64,000 bases of DNA from Thermodesulfobium sp. 4217-1 (GTDB lineage Bacteria; Thermodesulfobiota; Thermodesulfobiia; Thermodesulfobiales; Thermodesulfobiaceae), in contig NZ_JBAGBW010000008.1 in assembly GCF_039822205.1 (NCBI RefSeq), positions 1 to 64,000 on the forward strand, in the 5' to 3' direction. Numbering within the stretch: the stretch's first letter is position 1; every line of letters starts with the position of its first letter. The notes beneath the pieces were generated by a model. It was not told where the DNA came from and made no database searches. It saw only the letters and a program-made list of their open reading frames with translations. This document shows positions 10,364 through 19,228 of this stretch, piece after piece. Both the position numbers and the translations under genes were made by a program.

Positions 10364-11549
10364 TGTCGGCCTCCAATGCAACAGATTTCATAGAAAAATA
10401 TAATGACGAGGTTAAAACGCCAAGCACCAGAAAACATATTCTTACGCCAAACATGTCTGCCAGTCCGCCAGTAAAAAGAATGGGAAAGGTCGAAGTAAAA
10501 CTGATAAACATATTTAAGATGGAAAAAACTCTCCCTCTAAAAGATTCTTTTACCACCTTCTGTATCATAGACTGAATTGGGATGTTTACAAGCGCATTTG
10601 AAATTCCTAAGAAGAATGAAACAATCGGAATAATAAAGATCTGAGTAAATACAGACATTAAAACCAGACACAAACTTGCAAACAATATTCCTGCTCTTAC
10701 AATTACAGAGTTTTTGAACGCAGTTGTTTTAATATGGCCTATAATTAAGGATCCTATAACCATCCCAAGGCCAGCAGGGACGACAATTATAGAAAAATTA
10801 GCCTCGCTAAGATGCAAGACCTCTCTAACATATCCCACTGCCAGAACGCTTACCATACCCATTAAAGAGGTAGCAATAGATTGTTGGAGTATTAATACCT
10901 GAATTAGCTTTGAAGACTTTATATAACTAAAGGAATCAAAAAGTGCCTTCTTGAAAGAGCAGGTTTTAATATCCGGGTGGGGTCTGTCATTTGGCAAAAT
11001 TGAAGAAACGAATGACGCTATCAAATATGATATTGCTGCGAACAGCACCGCTATCTTTATGCCAAAAAACAAAACAACTGGACTAATAGCAGCGAAACCA
11101 AGTATAAATGACATTACCCATGTAACGTTAAAAAGCGAATTAGCAGCAGGCAAGTTTTTCGTTGATGCAGTTTTTGGTATCATGGCGAATTCTGCAGGAG
11201 CAAATATAACAATCAAGGACGCTATAAGAAAGCTATACAGATAAATTGCAAAAAGGTTATTCAAAAAAAATACTAAAGCAGTAGATAAAAGACTCCTTAA
11301 AACATTTATGGTTATCAAAATAACCTTTCTATCCATCTTGTCCAAAAAAACTCCAACAAAGGGCGCTATTATTACAGAAGGAAGGGCAAAAGCAACCATC
11401 AAAGAAGAAACGCTAATATTGGTACTGGTAATATTAGAAACTGCGATCATTAAGGCTGCCATTAAAAATTTATCTGAAAACTGTGAAAAGATTTGTGCAA
11501 TCCACAGTCTCAAAAAATATTTATCTTCAAAAATCCAAATTTTTCCCAT
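10353..11549 (-). CDS. MFS transporter
   Basis: A 398-residue protein with about 12 hydrophobic segments. It contains the loop motif GVFLDKMDRKVIL after the second helix, which is the major facilitator motif A, and a related segment in the second half. The type resembles the MFS_3/enterobactin-exporter-like group; the substrate cannot be assigned. ATG at 11549 is preferred because AGGAA is 5 bases upstream. Its first 23 bases overlap the recO 3' end, implying translational coupling. The downstream glycosyltransferases hint at an envelope-related cargo, but that is only positional. Confidence 0.85.
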   Translation of the reverse strand: MGKIWIFEDKYFLRLWIAQIFSQFSDKFLMAALMIAVSNITSTNISVSSLMVAFALPSVIIAPFVGVFLDKMDRKVILITINVLRSLLSTALVFFLNNLFAIYLYSFLIASLIVIFAPAEFAMIPKTASTKNLPAANSLFNVTWVMSFILGFAAISPVVLFFGIKIAVLFAAISYLIASFVSSILPNDRPHPDIKTCSFKKALFDSFSYIKSSKLIQVLILQQSIATSLMGMVSVLAVGYVREVLHLSEANFSIIVVPAGLGMVIGSLIIGHIKTTAFKNSVIVRAGILFASLCLVLMSVFTQIFIIPIVSFFLGISNALVNIPIQSMIQKVVKESFRGRVFSILNMFISFTSTFPILFTGGLADMFGVRICFLVLGVLTSSLYFSMKSVALEADSVG

Positions 11550-12078
11550 AGACTTCCTTATCCACAAGTTTTATCGATTTTGGCAGGTAGCCCAAAATGT
11601 CGATAATTCTTCTCTTTATATTCTTATAATCCTCTACATCATCATTGCAAACGGTTGTATCTAAGAAGCCAGCGCAATAAAACTCTTCATTCAAACACCT
11701 TACCAACCAGGCTAAGTCTTTAAATTGCGTTTCTCCATCAGAAATTATATTTTCAGCTACTCTTTCCACAGATTCAAAAGCACCTCTTGCAATCTTATCT
11801 ATTATGTCCAGGTATGACAGTAACAAGATAGACTGATTGAAAGATTTTATTTCAGGCGATCTTATAATATTATATTCATTTAAAATTGCAACTTCACTCT
11901 TTGTCTTGACAAGTTCTATGTCCACAAGGGTGCCAGGAAAAACCAATTTTCTAAAAATATTTTTTTTGTTGCCTCTTAGAAAAACCGGAACTGAGCCTTC
12001 TTGATCTGTTAGAATCTTTACGATAAAACTGTTCTCTCTTATAGGAAAAGATCTTAAAAAGATACCCCTGTATATCAT
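11527..12078 (-). CDS. recO: DNA repair protein RecO, short form
   Basis: RecO helps load RecA at single-strand gaps through its N-terminal OB fold. The N-terminus (YRGIFLRSFPIRENSFIVKILT, then VFLRGNKK) matches this domain, and the helical domain follows. At 183 residues it is clearly shorter than typical RecO and ends before the zinc-binding cysteine motif. Only a lone Cys-Cys-poor tail (VCNDDVEDYKNI) remains. The downstream frame is taken up by the MFS gene start, so no lost segment is seen there. It overlaps cdd by one base (TAATG). Assignment rests on the N-terminal half and context. Confidence 0.75.
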   Translation of the reverse strand: MIYRGIFLRSFPIRENSFIVKILTDQEGSVPVFLRGNKKNIFRKLVFPGTLVDIELVKTKSEVAILNEYNIIRSPEIKSFNQSILLLSYLDIIDKIARGAFESVERVAENIISDGETQFKDLAWLVRCLNEEFYCAGFLDTTVCNDDVEDYKNIKRRIIDILGYLPKSIKLVDKEVYGKNLDF

Positions 12079-12533
12079 TAAGTCAGTTTAAAAGGGCGTC
12101 CTAATAGATCTGACAACAATACAATCTTTCTTTCGCTCTCTGAAACAAGGATAATTGGGAAATCGCCGCTCACAAATTCAGACAAAACCTGAAGGCAACA
12201 ACCACACGGATATGGCAGCACATCTTTATTGTAAACGCAAAGACAAAGGAAATTGCTATTTCCGGATGAAACAGACTTAAATATGGCCACCCTCTCAGCA
12301 CACATAGTAGCGCCATAAGAAGAATTTTCTACATTACATCCTAAAAATATATCTCCCTTATCTATCAACAAGCTAGAGCCGACAGCAAATTTAGAATAAG
12401 GCGAATAAGAAAACAATGAAGCTTTTTTAGCCCCATTTATAAGTTTTTCTATTAAGTTTTCATTTGTTTTACATTTAGAGTTTAAATGTAAATTTATCTT
12501 ATCTTCCATATTCAAATTTTTTACCCCATACAA
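12078..12533 (-). CDS. cdd: cytidine deaminase
   Basis: The tetrameric zinc-type cytidine deaminase converts cytidine or deoxycytidine to uridine in pyrimidine salvage. Zinc and proton-shuttle motifs are intact: GCNVENSSYG, then CAERVAIF (zinc Cys and catalytic Glu) and PCGCCLQVLSEF (two more zinc Cys). The TTG at 12533 is the longest option; TTG 12515 and ATG 12509 are equally plausible because residues before about 28 are not conserved. A TATAAT box at 12540-12545 lies so close that a shorter start is attractive. The gene is coupled to recO and lies near pyrG, giving a pyrimidine cluster. Confidence 0.9.
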   Translation of the reverse strand: MYGVKNLNMEDKINLHLNSKCKTNENLIEKLINGAKKASLFSYSPYSKFAVGSSLLIDKGDIFLGCNVENSSYGATMCAERVAIFKSVSSGNSNFLCLCVYNKDVLPYPCGCCLQVLSEFVSGDFPIILVSESERKIVLLSDLLGRPFKLT

Positions 12534-12539
12534 TTAATA

Positions 12540-12545
12540 ATTATA
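12540..12545 (-). promoter_or_regulatory. probable -10 box before cdd
   Basis: On the minus strand TATAAT lies just before the cdd reading frame. No good -35 hexamer is found at 17 bases; a weak TGTGCA occurs slightly further away. If transcription starts about 7 bases after this box, the longest cdd start would be leaderless, which favours the internal starts. Confidence 0.4.
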
Positions 12546-12602
12546 TCCAACTAAAAATACTAAATGCACATAAGCTAATTATAGCGCATTTAAATATCGA
12601 AT

Positions 12603-14225
12603 CTAATCGGTTGTTGCTGCTTTTATAAAGTCAAAAAAAAGTGGATGTGGTTTGTTTGGCCTTGATTTAAATTCGGGATGAAACTGAGTACCTAAAAACC
12701 ACTTGTGATCTTTCAATTCTACAATTTCAACTAAGTTTTTCTCTTCAAATAAGCCGCTAGTAACCATACCAGCGCCCTCAAAAGCCTCCTTGAAAAGGTT
12801 GTTAAACTCATATCTGTGTCTGTGTCTCTCTAATACCAGCTCTTGATTGTAAGCACGTTTTGCAATAGTATTGTCGGCCAACTTGCATGGAAAAGCTCCA
12901 AGTCGCATTGTAGCACCTTTATCTATTACACATTTTTGTTCTTCCATTAGGTCTATTATTGGGAACTTTGTATTTTCATCAAATTCTGTGCTGTTAGCAC
13001 CTTCCAACCCAAGCACATCTCTAGCAAATTCGATGCACATAATCTGCATACCCAAGCACAGTCCGAAATAAGGTATGTTATTTTCACGGGCATATCTTGC
13101 TGACAAGATCTTCCCTTCTATTCCTCTTACGCCAAATCCCCCAGGCACTACGATGCCCTTTACGCCTTCAAACATCTTCTTCGCATCATCCAAAGAATTA
13201 ATATCTTCAGTATTTATCCATCTAATTTTTAGATCATATCCTAAATGTAGACTGCTGTGTCTTAAAGACTCAACAACGCTAATATAGGAATCAGGCAGGC
13301 CTACATATTTTCCTGCGATAGCTATCTCAACCGAACCCTTTAGGCTTCTGGCCATTTCGACTATCCTTGCCCAGCTTTCCAATTGCGGTTCTACATAAGG
13401 CTCAATTTTTAACTTGCTTGACACGAGCTTGCTCAGCTTGTTTGACTCGAGCATTATTGGAGCCTCATAAATGACGTCCTTCACGTCTTGCAATGGGATT
13501 ACCGCTTCTGGCTCTACGTCGCAAAACAAAGATATTTTTTCCCTTATCGAGCTATTAATGGACTTTTCTGATCTAAGAATTATAATATCAGGCTGAATCC
13601 CAATACTTCTCAGTTCTTTAACGCTGTGCTGAGTGGGCTTTGTTTTAAGCTCTTTTGCAGCCTTTAAATAAGGGACAAGAGTTAAGTGAATATAAAGGGT
13701 GTTATCCCTGCCAACATCTTTCTTAAATTGTCTAATTGCCTCCAAAAACGGCTCGCCTTCAATATCTCCTACTGTGCCTCCGACCTCACAAATAAGGATG
13801 CCTCCATCTGTAAGCAGCTCTGCAGCCTCTTTTACCTTTGCCTTTATTTCGTTTATTACGTGTGGGACAACCTGCACGGTACCTCCCAAGAAATCTCCGC
13901 GCCTTTCCTTCAATAAAATTTCTTGATAGACCATGCCAGATGTCAGGTTCGATGATTTGGTTAGACTCGTATTTATAAATCTCTCATAGTGTCCAAGGTC
14001 AAGATCTGTCTCAGCCCCATCATCAGTTACAAATACTTCTCCATGTTGATAGGGATTCATTGTCCCCGGATCCACATTTAAATAAGGATCGAGTTTGATA
14101 ACGTTTACCTTTTGCCCCATAGACTTAAGGATCCTCCCTAAGGATGCAACTACTATACCCTTACCAAGCGATGAGGTAACCCCACCTGTGACAAAAACAA
14201 ACTTTGTATTATTGTTTGACTTCAT
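12603..14225 (-). CDS. pyrG: CTP synthase
   Basis: CTP synthase aminates UTP to CTP using glutamine and ATP. The 540-residue protein has the full two-domain layout. The N-terminal synthase domain opens with FVTGGVTSSLGKGIV (nucleotide loop), then KLDPYLNVDPGTMNPYQHGE. The C-terminal class I glutaminase has PYFGLCLGMQ with the nucleophile Cys, and a C-terminal HPEF for the His-Glu pair. The ATG has AAAGGAG 8 bases before it. It overlaps the preceding CBS-transporter gene by 17 bases, suggesting co-translation. Confidence 0.97.
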   Translation of the reverse strand: MKSNNNTKFVFVTGGVTSSLGKGIVVASLGRILKSMGQKVNVIKLDPYLNVDPGTMNPYQHGEVFVTDDGAETDLDLGHYERFINTSLTKSSNLTSGMVYQEILLKERRGDFLGGTVQVVPHVINEIKAKVKEAAELLTDGGILICEVGGTVGDIEGEPFLEAIRQFKKDVGRDNTLYIHLTLVPYLKAAKELKTKPTQHSVKELRSIGIQPDIIILRSEKSINSSIREKISLFCDVEPEAVIPLQDVKDVIYEAPIMLESNKLSKLVSSKLKIEPYVEPQLESWARIVEMARSLKGSVEIAIAGKYVGLPDSYISVVESLRHSSLHLGYDLKIRWINTEDINSLDDAKKMFEGVKGIVVPGGFGVRGIEGKILSARYARENNIPYFGLCLGMQIMCIEFARDVLGLEGANSTEFDENTKFPIIDLMEEQKCVIDKGATMRLGAFPCKLADNTIAKRAYNQELVLERHRHRYEFNNLFKEAFEGAGMVTSGLFEEKNLVEIVELKDHKWFLGTQFHPEFKSRPNKPHPLFFDFIKAATTD

Positions 14226-15513
14226 CGATCTCTCCTTTCTCTATTCTGACCAGTACATCCTTTATCCTCTTGCCATCTACCTTTAAAACTTTAAATTCTA
14301 TACCTTTAAATGTTATTTTGTCACCCTCTTTAGGAATTTTGCCGAATAAAGCGAACAAAAGTCCTGCAAGAGTCTCTTCATTATAATCATCGATAAAGTC
14401 TTCAAAATCGAGTTCTATTTTAGCTGCAAACTCTCTCAAACTCAATCTCCCATTGGCTACAAAACTATCCTCTGTATAATCCTTCACCAATGCTTCTTCA
14501 TCGAAATCATATTCATCTCTAATTTCACCGACTATTTCCTCAACCAGGTCTTCTACCGTCAAAAGTCCCGCAGTACCTCCAAATTCATCTATTACAATAG
14601 CCATGTACAGCCTTTTGGTCTGAAGTTCTCTGAAAAGCTCGCTAATATTTTTGCCTTCTGGAATAAAATATGCTTCTCGAAGGGATGAATCAATGTTTTT
14701 CGAATAGTCGGTCGACGGGCCTAAATTCATAAGGATATCTTTTACATATAAAATGCCTACTATATTGTCTATATCCTCATCAAAAACAGGATACCTCGAA
14801 TGCCCTTCATTTCTGATAATCTCTAACGTATCGCTCAAAGTAGTGCCTTTTTTTATACATACCATATCAATTCTTGGAATCATTATCTCCCTTACAACCT
14901 TGTCTTTGAATTCAAAGACACCGCTAATCATTTCTTTTTCCTCTTTCTCAATTACGCCCTCTTCCTCGCTTACGTTAACAAGATATTTCAATTCACTCTC
15001 TGTAATCGAGGGTAATCCCTTAATATTTTTTATTCCAAATGGCATCAAAAAGGTCCCCGATATTGAAGTAAACATAAAGACAAACGGTTTGCTAATATGT
15101 GTCATAAGATACAGGAAAGATATTAGAACAAAAAATATTTTATCAGCCATATAATAACCGATAGTCTTAGGAACTATCTCCCCTATTACAATGATAAAAA
15201 GTGAAGATATTACAATTGAAAATGTAGCAGCTATTGCAATAGAGCCAATATTGTTGACAGAAAAGAGCTCTATCATAAAAGAAGTTATCAGGGTAGAAAG
15301 GGCAATATTAACAAAGTTGTTCAACAGTAGAAGAGTTGTTATTACTTCTTGAGGATGTATCAAGAGGTATTCTGCTTTTTCATGCCCCGACTGTTTATCG
15401 TTGATCCACTGCATTATCTTGATTCTGCTGGCTTTTGTAAAAACAGTCTCAGTGCAAGACAAAAAGGCAGAACAGATAATCAAAAATAAAGATAACAAAA
15501 AATATGGCATCAT
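14209..15513 (-). CDS. CNNM/CorC-type membrane protein with CBS pair (hemolysin-C-like)
   Basis: The 434-residue inner-membrane protein has an N-terminal DUF21/CNNM region of four hydrophobic segments (about 1-180, including GEIVPKTIGYY). A tandem CBS nucleotide-sensing pair follows (VREIMIPRIDMVCI and a DEFGGTAGLLTVEDLVEEIVGEI segment), then a C-terminal CorC/HlyC transporter-associated domain. Relatives move or sense Mg2+ and Co2+; the hemolysin label is historical. It starts one base after dgkA and runs into pyrG, so the genes are probably one operon. Metal specificity is not predictable here. Confidence 0.9.
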   Translation of the reverse strand: MMPYFLLSLFLIICSAFLSCTETVFTKASRIKIMQWINDKQSGHEKAEYLLIHPQEVITTLLLLNNFVNIALSTLITSFMIELFSVNNIGSIAIAATFSIVISSLFIIVIGEIVPKTIGYYMADKIFFVLISFLYLMTHISKPFVFMFTSISGTFLMPFGIKNIKGLPSITESELKYLVNVSEEEGVIEKEEKEMISGVFEFKDKVVREIMIPRIDMVCIKKGTTLSDTLEIIRNEGHSRYPVFDEDIDNIVGILYVKDILMNLGPSTDYSKNIDSSLREAYFIPEGKNISELFRELQTKRLYMAIVIDEFGGTAGLLTVEDLVEEIVGEIRDEYDFDEEALVKDYTEDSFVANGRLSLREFAAKIELDFEDFIDDYNEETLAGLLFALFGKIPKEGDKITFKGIEFKVLKVDGKRIKDVLVRIEKGEIDEVKQ

Positions 15514-15514
15514 A

Positions 15515-15925
15515 TTAGGTTAACACCTTAAACGAATGACTAACAAGGTTGCCAAAACCTACAATATGTGGAGAAATTCTGTTGAAGATTAAAATTAAAA
15601 AGATGATTACAGAAAAAAAGCATGCGATTAAGACGAAGGAAGCTGACATATCTTTTATTATTCCAACTCTATCATCAAATTCTGGTTTAACAAAATCCAT
15701 AATCCTCTCAATCACAGAATTGATCATCTCAGAAACTATAACCATAGAAGAAGAGAGTAAAACCATAGCCCATTCATAAGGTCTAAACCTAATTAAAAAT
15801 CCTAAGAATAATAGAAATAAAAACATAGACATCTGAATTTTTAGATTCCTCTCCTCTTTAAGAGCCCTTAAAAAACCCTTTATAGCGAAATAAAAGCTCC
15901 TATAAATACTGTGAGACCTTTTCAA
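15515..15925 (-). CDS. dgkA: diacylglycerol kinase-type lipid kinase
   Basis: A 136-residue membrane protein of the DgkA family, which phosphorylates diacylglycerol or undecaprenol. It has three hydrophobic helices and the family signature in the form SEMINSVIERIMD (the E-x-N-x3-E pattern of the active site), plus AIKGFLRALKEERNLKIQ at the N-terminus. The start is TTG with AAGGAG about 10 bases upstream, and it overlaps the ybeY end by 26 bases. In non-proteobacterial lineages the YbeY-DgkA pair usually corresponds to undecaprenol kinase; which lipid is used here is undecided. Confidence 0.9.
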   Translation of the reverse strand: MKRSHSIYRSFYFAIKGFLRALKEERNLKIQMSMFLFLLFLGFLIRFRPYEWAMVLLSSSMVIVSEMINSVIERIMDFVKPEFDDRVGIIKDMSASFVLIACFFSVIIFLILIFNRISPHIVGFGNLVSHSFKVLT

Positions 15926-16349
15926 GACAAGCTTTCTCCTTAGATCTCATTTCTCCTTCACTAACTTCATTGTCATGATCGTACCCTAAATTGTGCAAAA
16001 TTCCGTGTATAGCCAACCACAATAAGTAGTTCTCAAAGCTACTTGTTGCAATACCCTGAGTCCATCCCCCATAAGAGTCAGACACAAAATCTTCTTTTGC
16101 TTTTTCAACAGAAATTACAATGTCTCCCAAAATACCAAAGTCTCTGTCACCTTCGAAAGACAAAACATCTGTAGGATAATCGTTTCCAAGATACTCTTTA
16201 TTTAACTGGGAAATCTCGTCATTATCTGTCAAGAGTAAACTAAGTTCGAGCTTTCCCACATCAAAAAACTTCATAGCCCCATTAATAGCTTTTTTTAAAC
16301 CACTGTAATTTATTTTATATCGTTTTCTTTTAGATAATACAAGACTCAT
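15900..16349 (-). CDS. ybeY: endoribonuclease YbeY
   Basis: YbeY is a zinc endoribonuclease used in 16S rRNA 3'-end maturation and ribosome quality control. The metal site HGILHNLGYDHD is complete, and the upstream LNKEYLGNDYPTDVLSF block is the family hallmark. The length of 149 residues is usual. There is no ribosome site directly before the ATG, but a 13-codon leader frame ends across it, which could couple translation. It is followed by dgkA, a common arrangement. Confidence 0.95.
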   Translation of the reverse strand: MSLVLSKRKRYKINYSGLKKAINGAMKFFDVGKLELSLLLTDNDEISQLNKEYLGNDYPTDVLSFEGDRDFGILGDIVISVEKAKEDFVSDSYGGWTQGIATSSFENYLLWLAIHGILHNLGYDHDNEVSEGEMRSKEKACLEKVSQYL

Positions 16350-16387
16350 GTAAGAATTATAAATCCAAAATTTTTGAAATGTCTCAT
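16346..16387 (-). CDS. possible 13-residue leader peptide coupled to ybeY
   Basis: A short frame, MRHFKNFGFIILT, starts at ATG 16387, 6 bases after a GGGG run, with a GGAGG further upstream. It stops at a TGA that overlaps the ybeY ATG. ybeY itself has no ribosome site, so the frame could deliver ribosomes to it. The peptide is unlike known proteins and could be chance. Confidence 0.3.
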   Translation of the reverse strand: MRHFKNFGFIILT

Positions 16388-16438
16388 AATAATCCCCAGT
16401 TTATAAATCCTCCAAAATTATTTAAATAATGTATAACT

Positions 16439-18481
16439 TTATTTTTTATTAAGTTCTGCTAAATCTGGATATTCAATTCTTTGATGAAAAGAACCCATAA
16501 ACAGCCTTATAAAGACTTCCTTGATCCTTAGAAGCTCTTGAAGTGTCATAGGAGATTCGCTGAGCTGACCATCCTCAAGCTTATTCTTAAAAATTCTATC
16601 AATTAAACTGTCTATCTTCGGGAATACCGATCCAGAAGAAGCCCTCACAGCAGCTTCTACCGCATCTGCGAGCATCACTATAGCAGCCTCCTTAGTTTTT
16701 GGCAGAGGGCCAGGATATCTAAAATCCTTCTCTTCAACCTCAGAAAAGCCAGACTGCAAAGCCTTATGGTAGAAGAAGACGATCAAGCTTGTGCCGTGGT
16801 GCTGTGAAACTATATCCAATATCTTTTCAGGAATGCCATAAGATTTTCCGATTTCCACACCATCTTTTACATGTGAAATCAATATTGTGGCAGAAAGCCA
16901 GGGCGATATTTCAGAATGCAAATTCACGCCGTTTTTCTGATTCTCTACAAAAAATTGAGGCCTTTTCAGCTTCCCAATATCATGATAATAAGAGGCAACT
17001 CTTGCCAATAAAGGATCGGCATTTATTTCTTCAGCAGCCGTTTCCGCCAGATTTGCAACTATCACGCTGTGATGATATGTACCAGGAGCCTCTATTTGCA
17101 ATCTCTTTAAAAGCGGATGGCTAGGATTCGATAAATCTATCAATTTCAATGGGCTAAGAACTCCCACAGTGCTCTCAATATAAGGTAGGGCTCCCATTGC
17201 AGCAATCGATGATAAAAATCCATTCGCAATAGCAAAAGCAAACTGACCCAAAGAATCAAGTATGTTTATACCGCTCCAAATATCCCAAAGCAAAACAGCC
17301 AAGAAAAAGGTCAGAGAAAATAGGAAGGCAGTATCGGACAAGTCGCCTCTTCTCTGTATGCCTCTACCGAAAAATGCTCCAGCAAATGCGCTGATAATTG
17401 CCATATAAAACCCAAGCAAACTAAAATTGCCAAAAAAGAACACTAATATAGCCAATACAACAGAATAAAGGAGAGATATAGCAGGTGTAAAAATCAACGA
17501 CAAGAGCAATGAAACACTGGCAAGTGGAACGATAATCGGAGAAATAGGGAACAATACAAAAACAAAAAGTATATAAACAGAAGATAATACTCCAAGGACT
17601 ATCATATGCCCCCTGTCAAGAACTATCTTTGGAGAGAAATTAGCTATAATAAACCTAAATGCCAACAATAGAAGTCCTGAAAAGAAAAATAGACTTACAA
17701 AATTTCTAATCCCCGAAAGATTGTCCATAATGCCCAATTCCTTAAGTACATATGCCTTTTCAGGAGTCAAAATCTCTCCGCTTCTCACCAGAATCTGACC
17801 CTTTTTCACATCGACTACTACTGGTACTATGTCTTGGATTGCCTTTTGTTTGAGCTCGTTCGTTAGACCGTTATCTACAGTTGCATTTATTCTAAAATAT
17901 CCCAAAATCAAATTCATAAATGACTGAGATGTGCCAGGATCGAGATTCAATGAATTTATTACCCCTGCCACTTCATTGGACAACACATCAAGCCTTTCTT
18001 CCCTGGGCAAAACAGCAAAAACTTTGTTAAGGTCTATCTCCAATTCTTTTGGATTAGCGCTCATAAGAGAAGTGATATCTCTTTGCGTTAAAAAGGGTGC
18101 CAGATCCTTTAGCTTGGTAGATCTTTGAGATTCAGACAAATCCTTAGTAGATTGCAAATTTGAAAGAAAAAGGTTGACAGACTCCTGAACAGAAACAAAT
18201 TTGCTAATTGAAACCACAAGGACATCTGGGACAGATCTCTCCCGTTGTAGTTTAAGAGCCTCGGTAGCAACTGTATTGACAATTTGGGCGTCTTTTGGAG
18301 AAACCACATCAAACGGAACCATCTTCCCAACAGATAAAGAAGGATAAACCCCTCCCATATTATAAAGAAGGGCTGATAACATAAGCGCGATTAACAGGTA
18401 ACTAAAGAGCTCTTCCCCTTTGAATCGCAACCAAAAAGGCTTTAGCTGACCGAATAGAGAGCCAAAGCGAGTGAAATACAT
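16439..18481 (-). CDS. PgpH/7TM-HD family cyclic-dinucleotide phosphodiesterase
   Basis: The 680-residue membrane protein has one N-terminal helix (about 28-48), a large outside domain to about residue 260 typical of the 7TMR-HDED family, then a seven-helix block. A cytosolic HD domain follows with YHHSVIVANLAE and YYHDIGKLKRP (metal ligands His and His-Asp). Characterised PgpH proteins degrade c-di-AMP, so that is the likely reaction. It lies upstream of ybeY, as in many Gram-positives, and downstream of rpsU. No good ribosome site is seen at the ATG. Confidence 0.9.
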   Translation of the reverse strand: MYFTRFGSLFGQLKPFWLRFKGEELFSYLLIALMLSALLYNMGGVYPSLSVGKMVPFDVVSPKDAQIVNTVATEALKLQRERSVPDVLVVSISKFVSVQESVNLFLSNLQSTKDLSESQRSTKLKDLAPFLTQRDITSLMSANPKELEIDLNKVFAVLPREERLDVLSNEVAGVINSLNLDPGTSQSFMNLILGYFRINATVDNGLTNELKQKAIQDIVPVVVDVKKGQILVRSGEILTPEKAYVLKELGIMDNLSGIRNFVSLFFFSGLLLLAFRFIIANFSPKIVLDRGHMIVLGVLSSVYILFVFVLFPISPIIVPLASVSLLLSLIFTPAISLLYSVVLAILVFFFGNFSLLGFYMAIISAFAGAFFGRGIQRRGDLSDTAFLFSLTFFLAVLLWDIWSGINILDSLGQFAFAIANGFLSSIAAMGALPYIESTVGVLSPLKLIDLSNPSHPLLKRLQIEAPGTYHHSVIVANLAETAAEEINADPLLARVASYYHDIGKLKRPQFFVENQKNGVNLHSEISPWLSATILISHVKDGVEIGKSYGIPEKILDIVSQHHGTSLIVFFYHKALQSGFSEVEEKDFRYPGPLPKTKEAAIVMLADAVEAAVRASSGSVFPKIDSLIDRIFKNKLEDGQLSESPMTLQELLRIKEVFIRLFMGSFHQRIEYPDLAELNKK

Positions 18482-18492
18482 TTTAATCTAAG

Positions 18493-18672
18493 TTATCTTT
18501 TTTTTCTTTTTTTTGCAGCCTCAGCTCTCTTCTTCTTTTTCTTAACACTTGGACTTTCATAAAATTCCCTTTTTCGAACCTCGGAAAGGATTCCCTCTTG
18601 CTGAACTACCTTGTTGAAACGTTTTAATGCACTGTCTATTGATTCATCTTTGTTAATACGAATTTCTGGCAA
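18493..18672 (-). CDS. rpsU: small ribosomal subunit protein bS21
   Basis: This 59-residue basic protein starts [20 protein letters not shown] and ends in a lysine-arginine tail, which is S21. It binds the 30S platform near the anti-Shine-Dalgarno region and helps initiation. The start is TTG, with GAGGAGG about 10 bases upstream. It lies between the HIT gene and pgpH on the minus strand. Possession of S21 is of interest next to the non-standard start codons nearby, but no causal link can be shown. Confidence 0.95.
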   Translation of the reverse strand: MPEIRINKDESIDSALKRFNKVVQQEGILSEVRKREFYESPSVKKKKKRAEAAKKRKKR

Positions 18673-18696
18673 AGTTTAACAACCTCCTCAAAATTA

Positions 18697-19032
18697 TCAT
18701 CCAGGTGGCCACTCCATTGGCCTGCCACCAATCACATGAAAATGAAGATGGAACACTGTCTGTCCTCCATCATCTCCAACATTTGTAACAACTCTGTATC
18801 CTTTAACAAGTCCTGCATTTTGGGCAATCAAATCGCACACATACAACAAATGGGAAACTAGCCCAAAATCAGAAACATCATTAAGACTCTTTATGTGTTT
18901 CTTTGGTATTACAAGGGCATGAAAAGGAGCTACAGGATTGATATCTTTGAAAGCTAAAGAATTATCATCCTCATATATTATCTGAGAGTCAAGCTTTTTT
19001 TCTGCTATAAGGCAAAATACGCAATTCTCCAG
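18697..19032 (-). CDS. HIT-family nucleotide hydrolase, probable CTG start
   Basis: A 111-residue HINT-type protein. The N-terminal pair of cysteines (ENCVFC) and the C-terminal histidine triad FHLHFHVIGG place it with bacterial HinT/YcfF, purine nucleoside phosphoramidases. No ATG, GTG or TTG exists at the right place. AGGAGG at 19039-19044 lies 6 bases before CTG at 19030-19032, which gives the standard MENCVFCLIAEKK start. Longer reading upstream runs into the 6S RNA and is not coding. It is downstream of 6S RNA and upstream of rpsU, probably in one transcript. Confidence 0.93.
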   Translation of the reverse strand: MENCVFCLIAEKKLDSQIIYEDDNSLAFKDINPVAPFHALVIPKKHIKSLNDVSDFGLVSHLLYVCDLIAQNAGLVKGYRVVTNVGDDGGQTVFHLHFHVIGGRPMEWPPG

Positions 19033-19048
19033 ATAAAACCTCCTAAAT

Positions 19049-19222
19049 AAAGTACTCCCGCAGTGCCGTGTGCCAAGAGTCTTGAACCCAATCCTCATAC
19101 AGTAATGGGCATACCTTCTTGCTAATTGTTTGCGATATGCAAACACAACGCCAGAAGCGATCTGCCCTTGAAGTTCGGTGTTAGCTCAAGATCTCAAGAG
19201 TATCACGAGCACCGCAGGAACT
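19049..19222 (-). ncRNA. ssrS: 6S RNA
   Basis: The minus strand from 19222 can form a long closed rod of about 174 bases. The 5' strand CCTGCGGTGCTCGTG pairs with the 3' strand CACGGCACTGCGGG, with a single bulge and wobble pairs. Inside, TCTTGAGCTAACAC on the 5' side and GGGTTCAAG on the 3' side resemble the conserved flanks of the open central bubble in 6S RNA. 6S RNA binds housekeeping RNA polymerase and mimics an open promoter. A good promoter precedes it. The ends are approximate; a covariance-model search was not possible here. Confidence 0.82.
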
Positions 19223-19228
19223 TATAAG

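Noticed and set aside
19033-19146. N-terminal extension of the HIT frame up to 19146
   Set aside because: It lies inside the 6S RNA, has no ribosome site, and the HIT family starts at the residue encoded by 19032.
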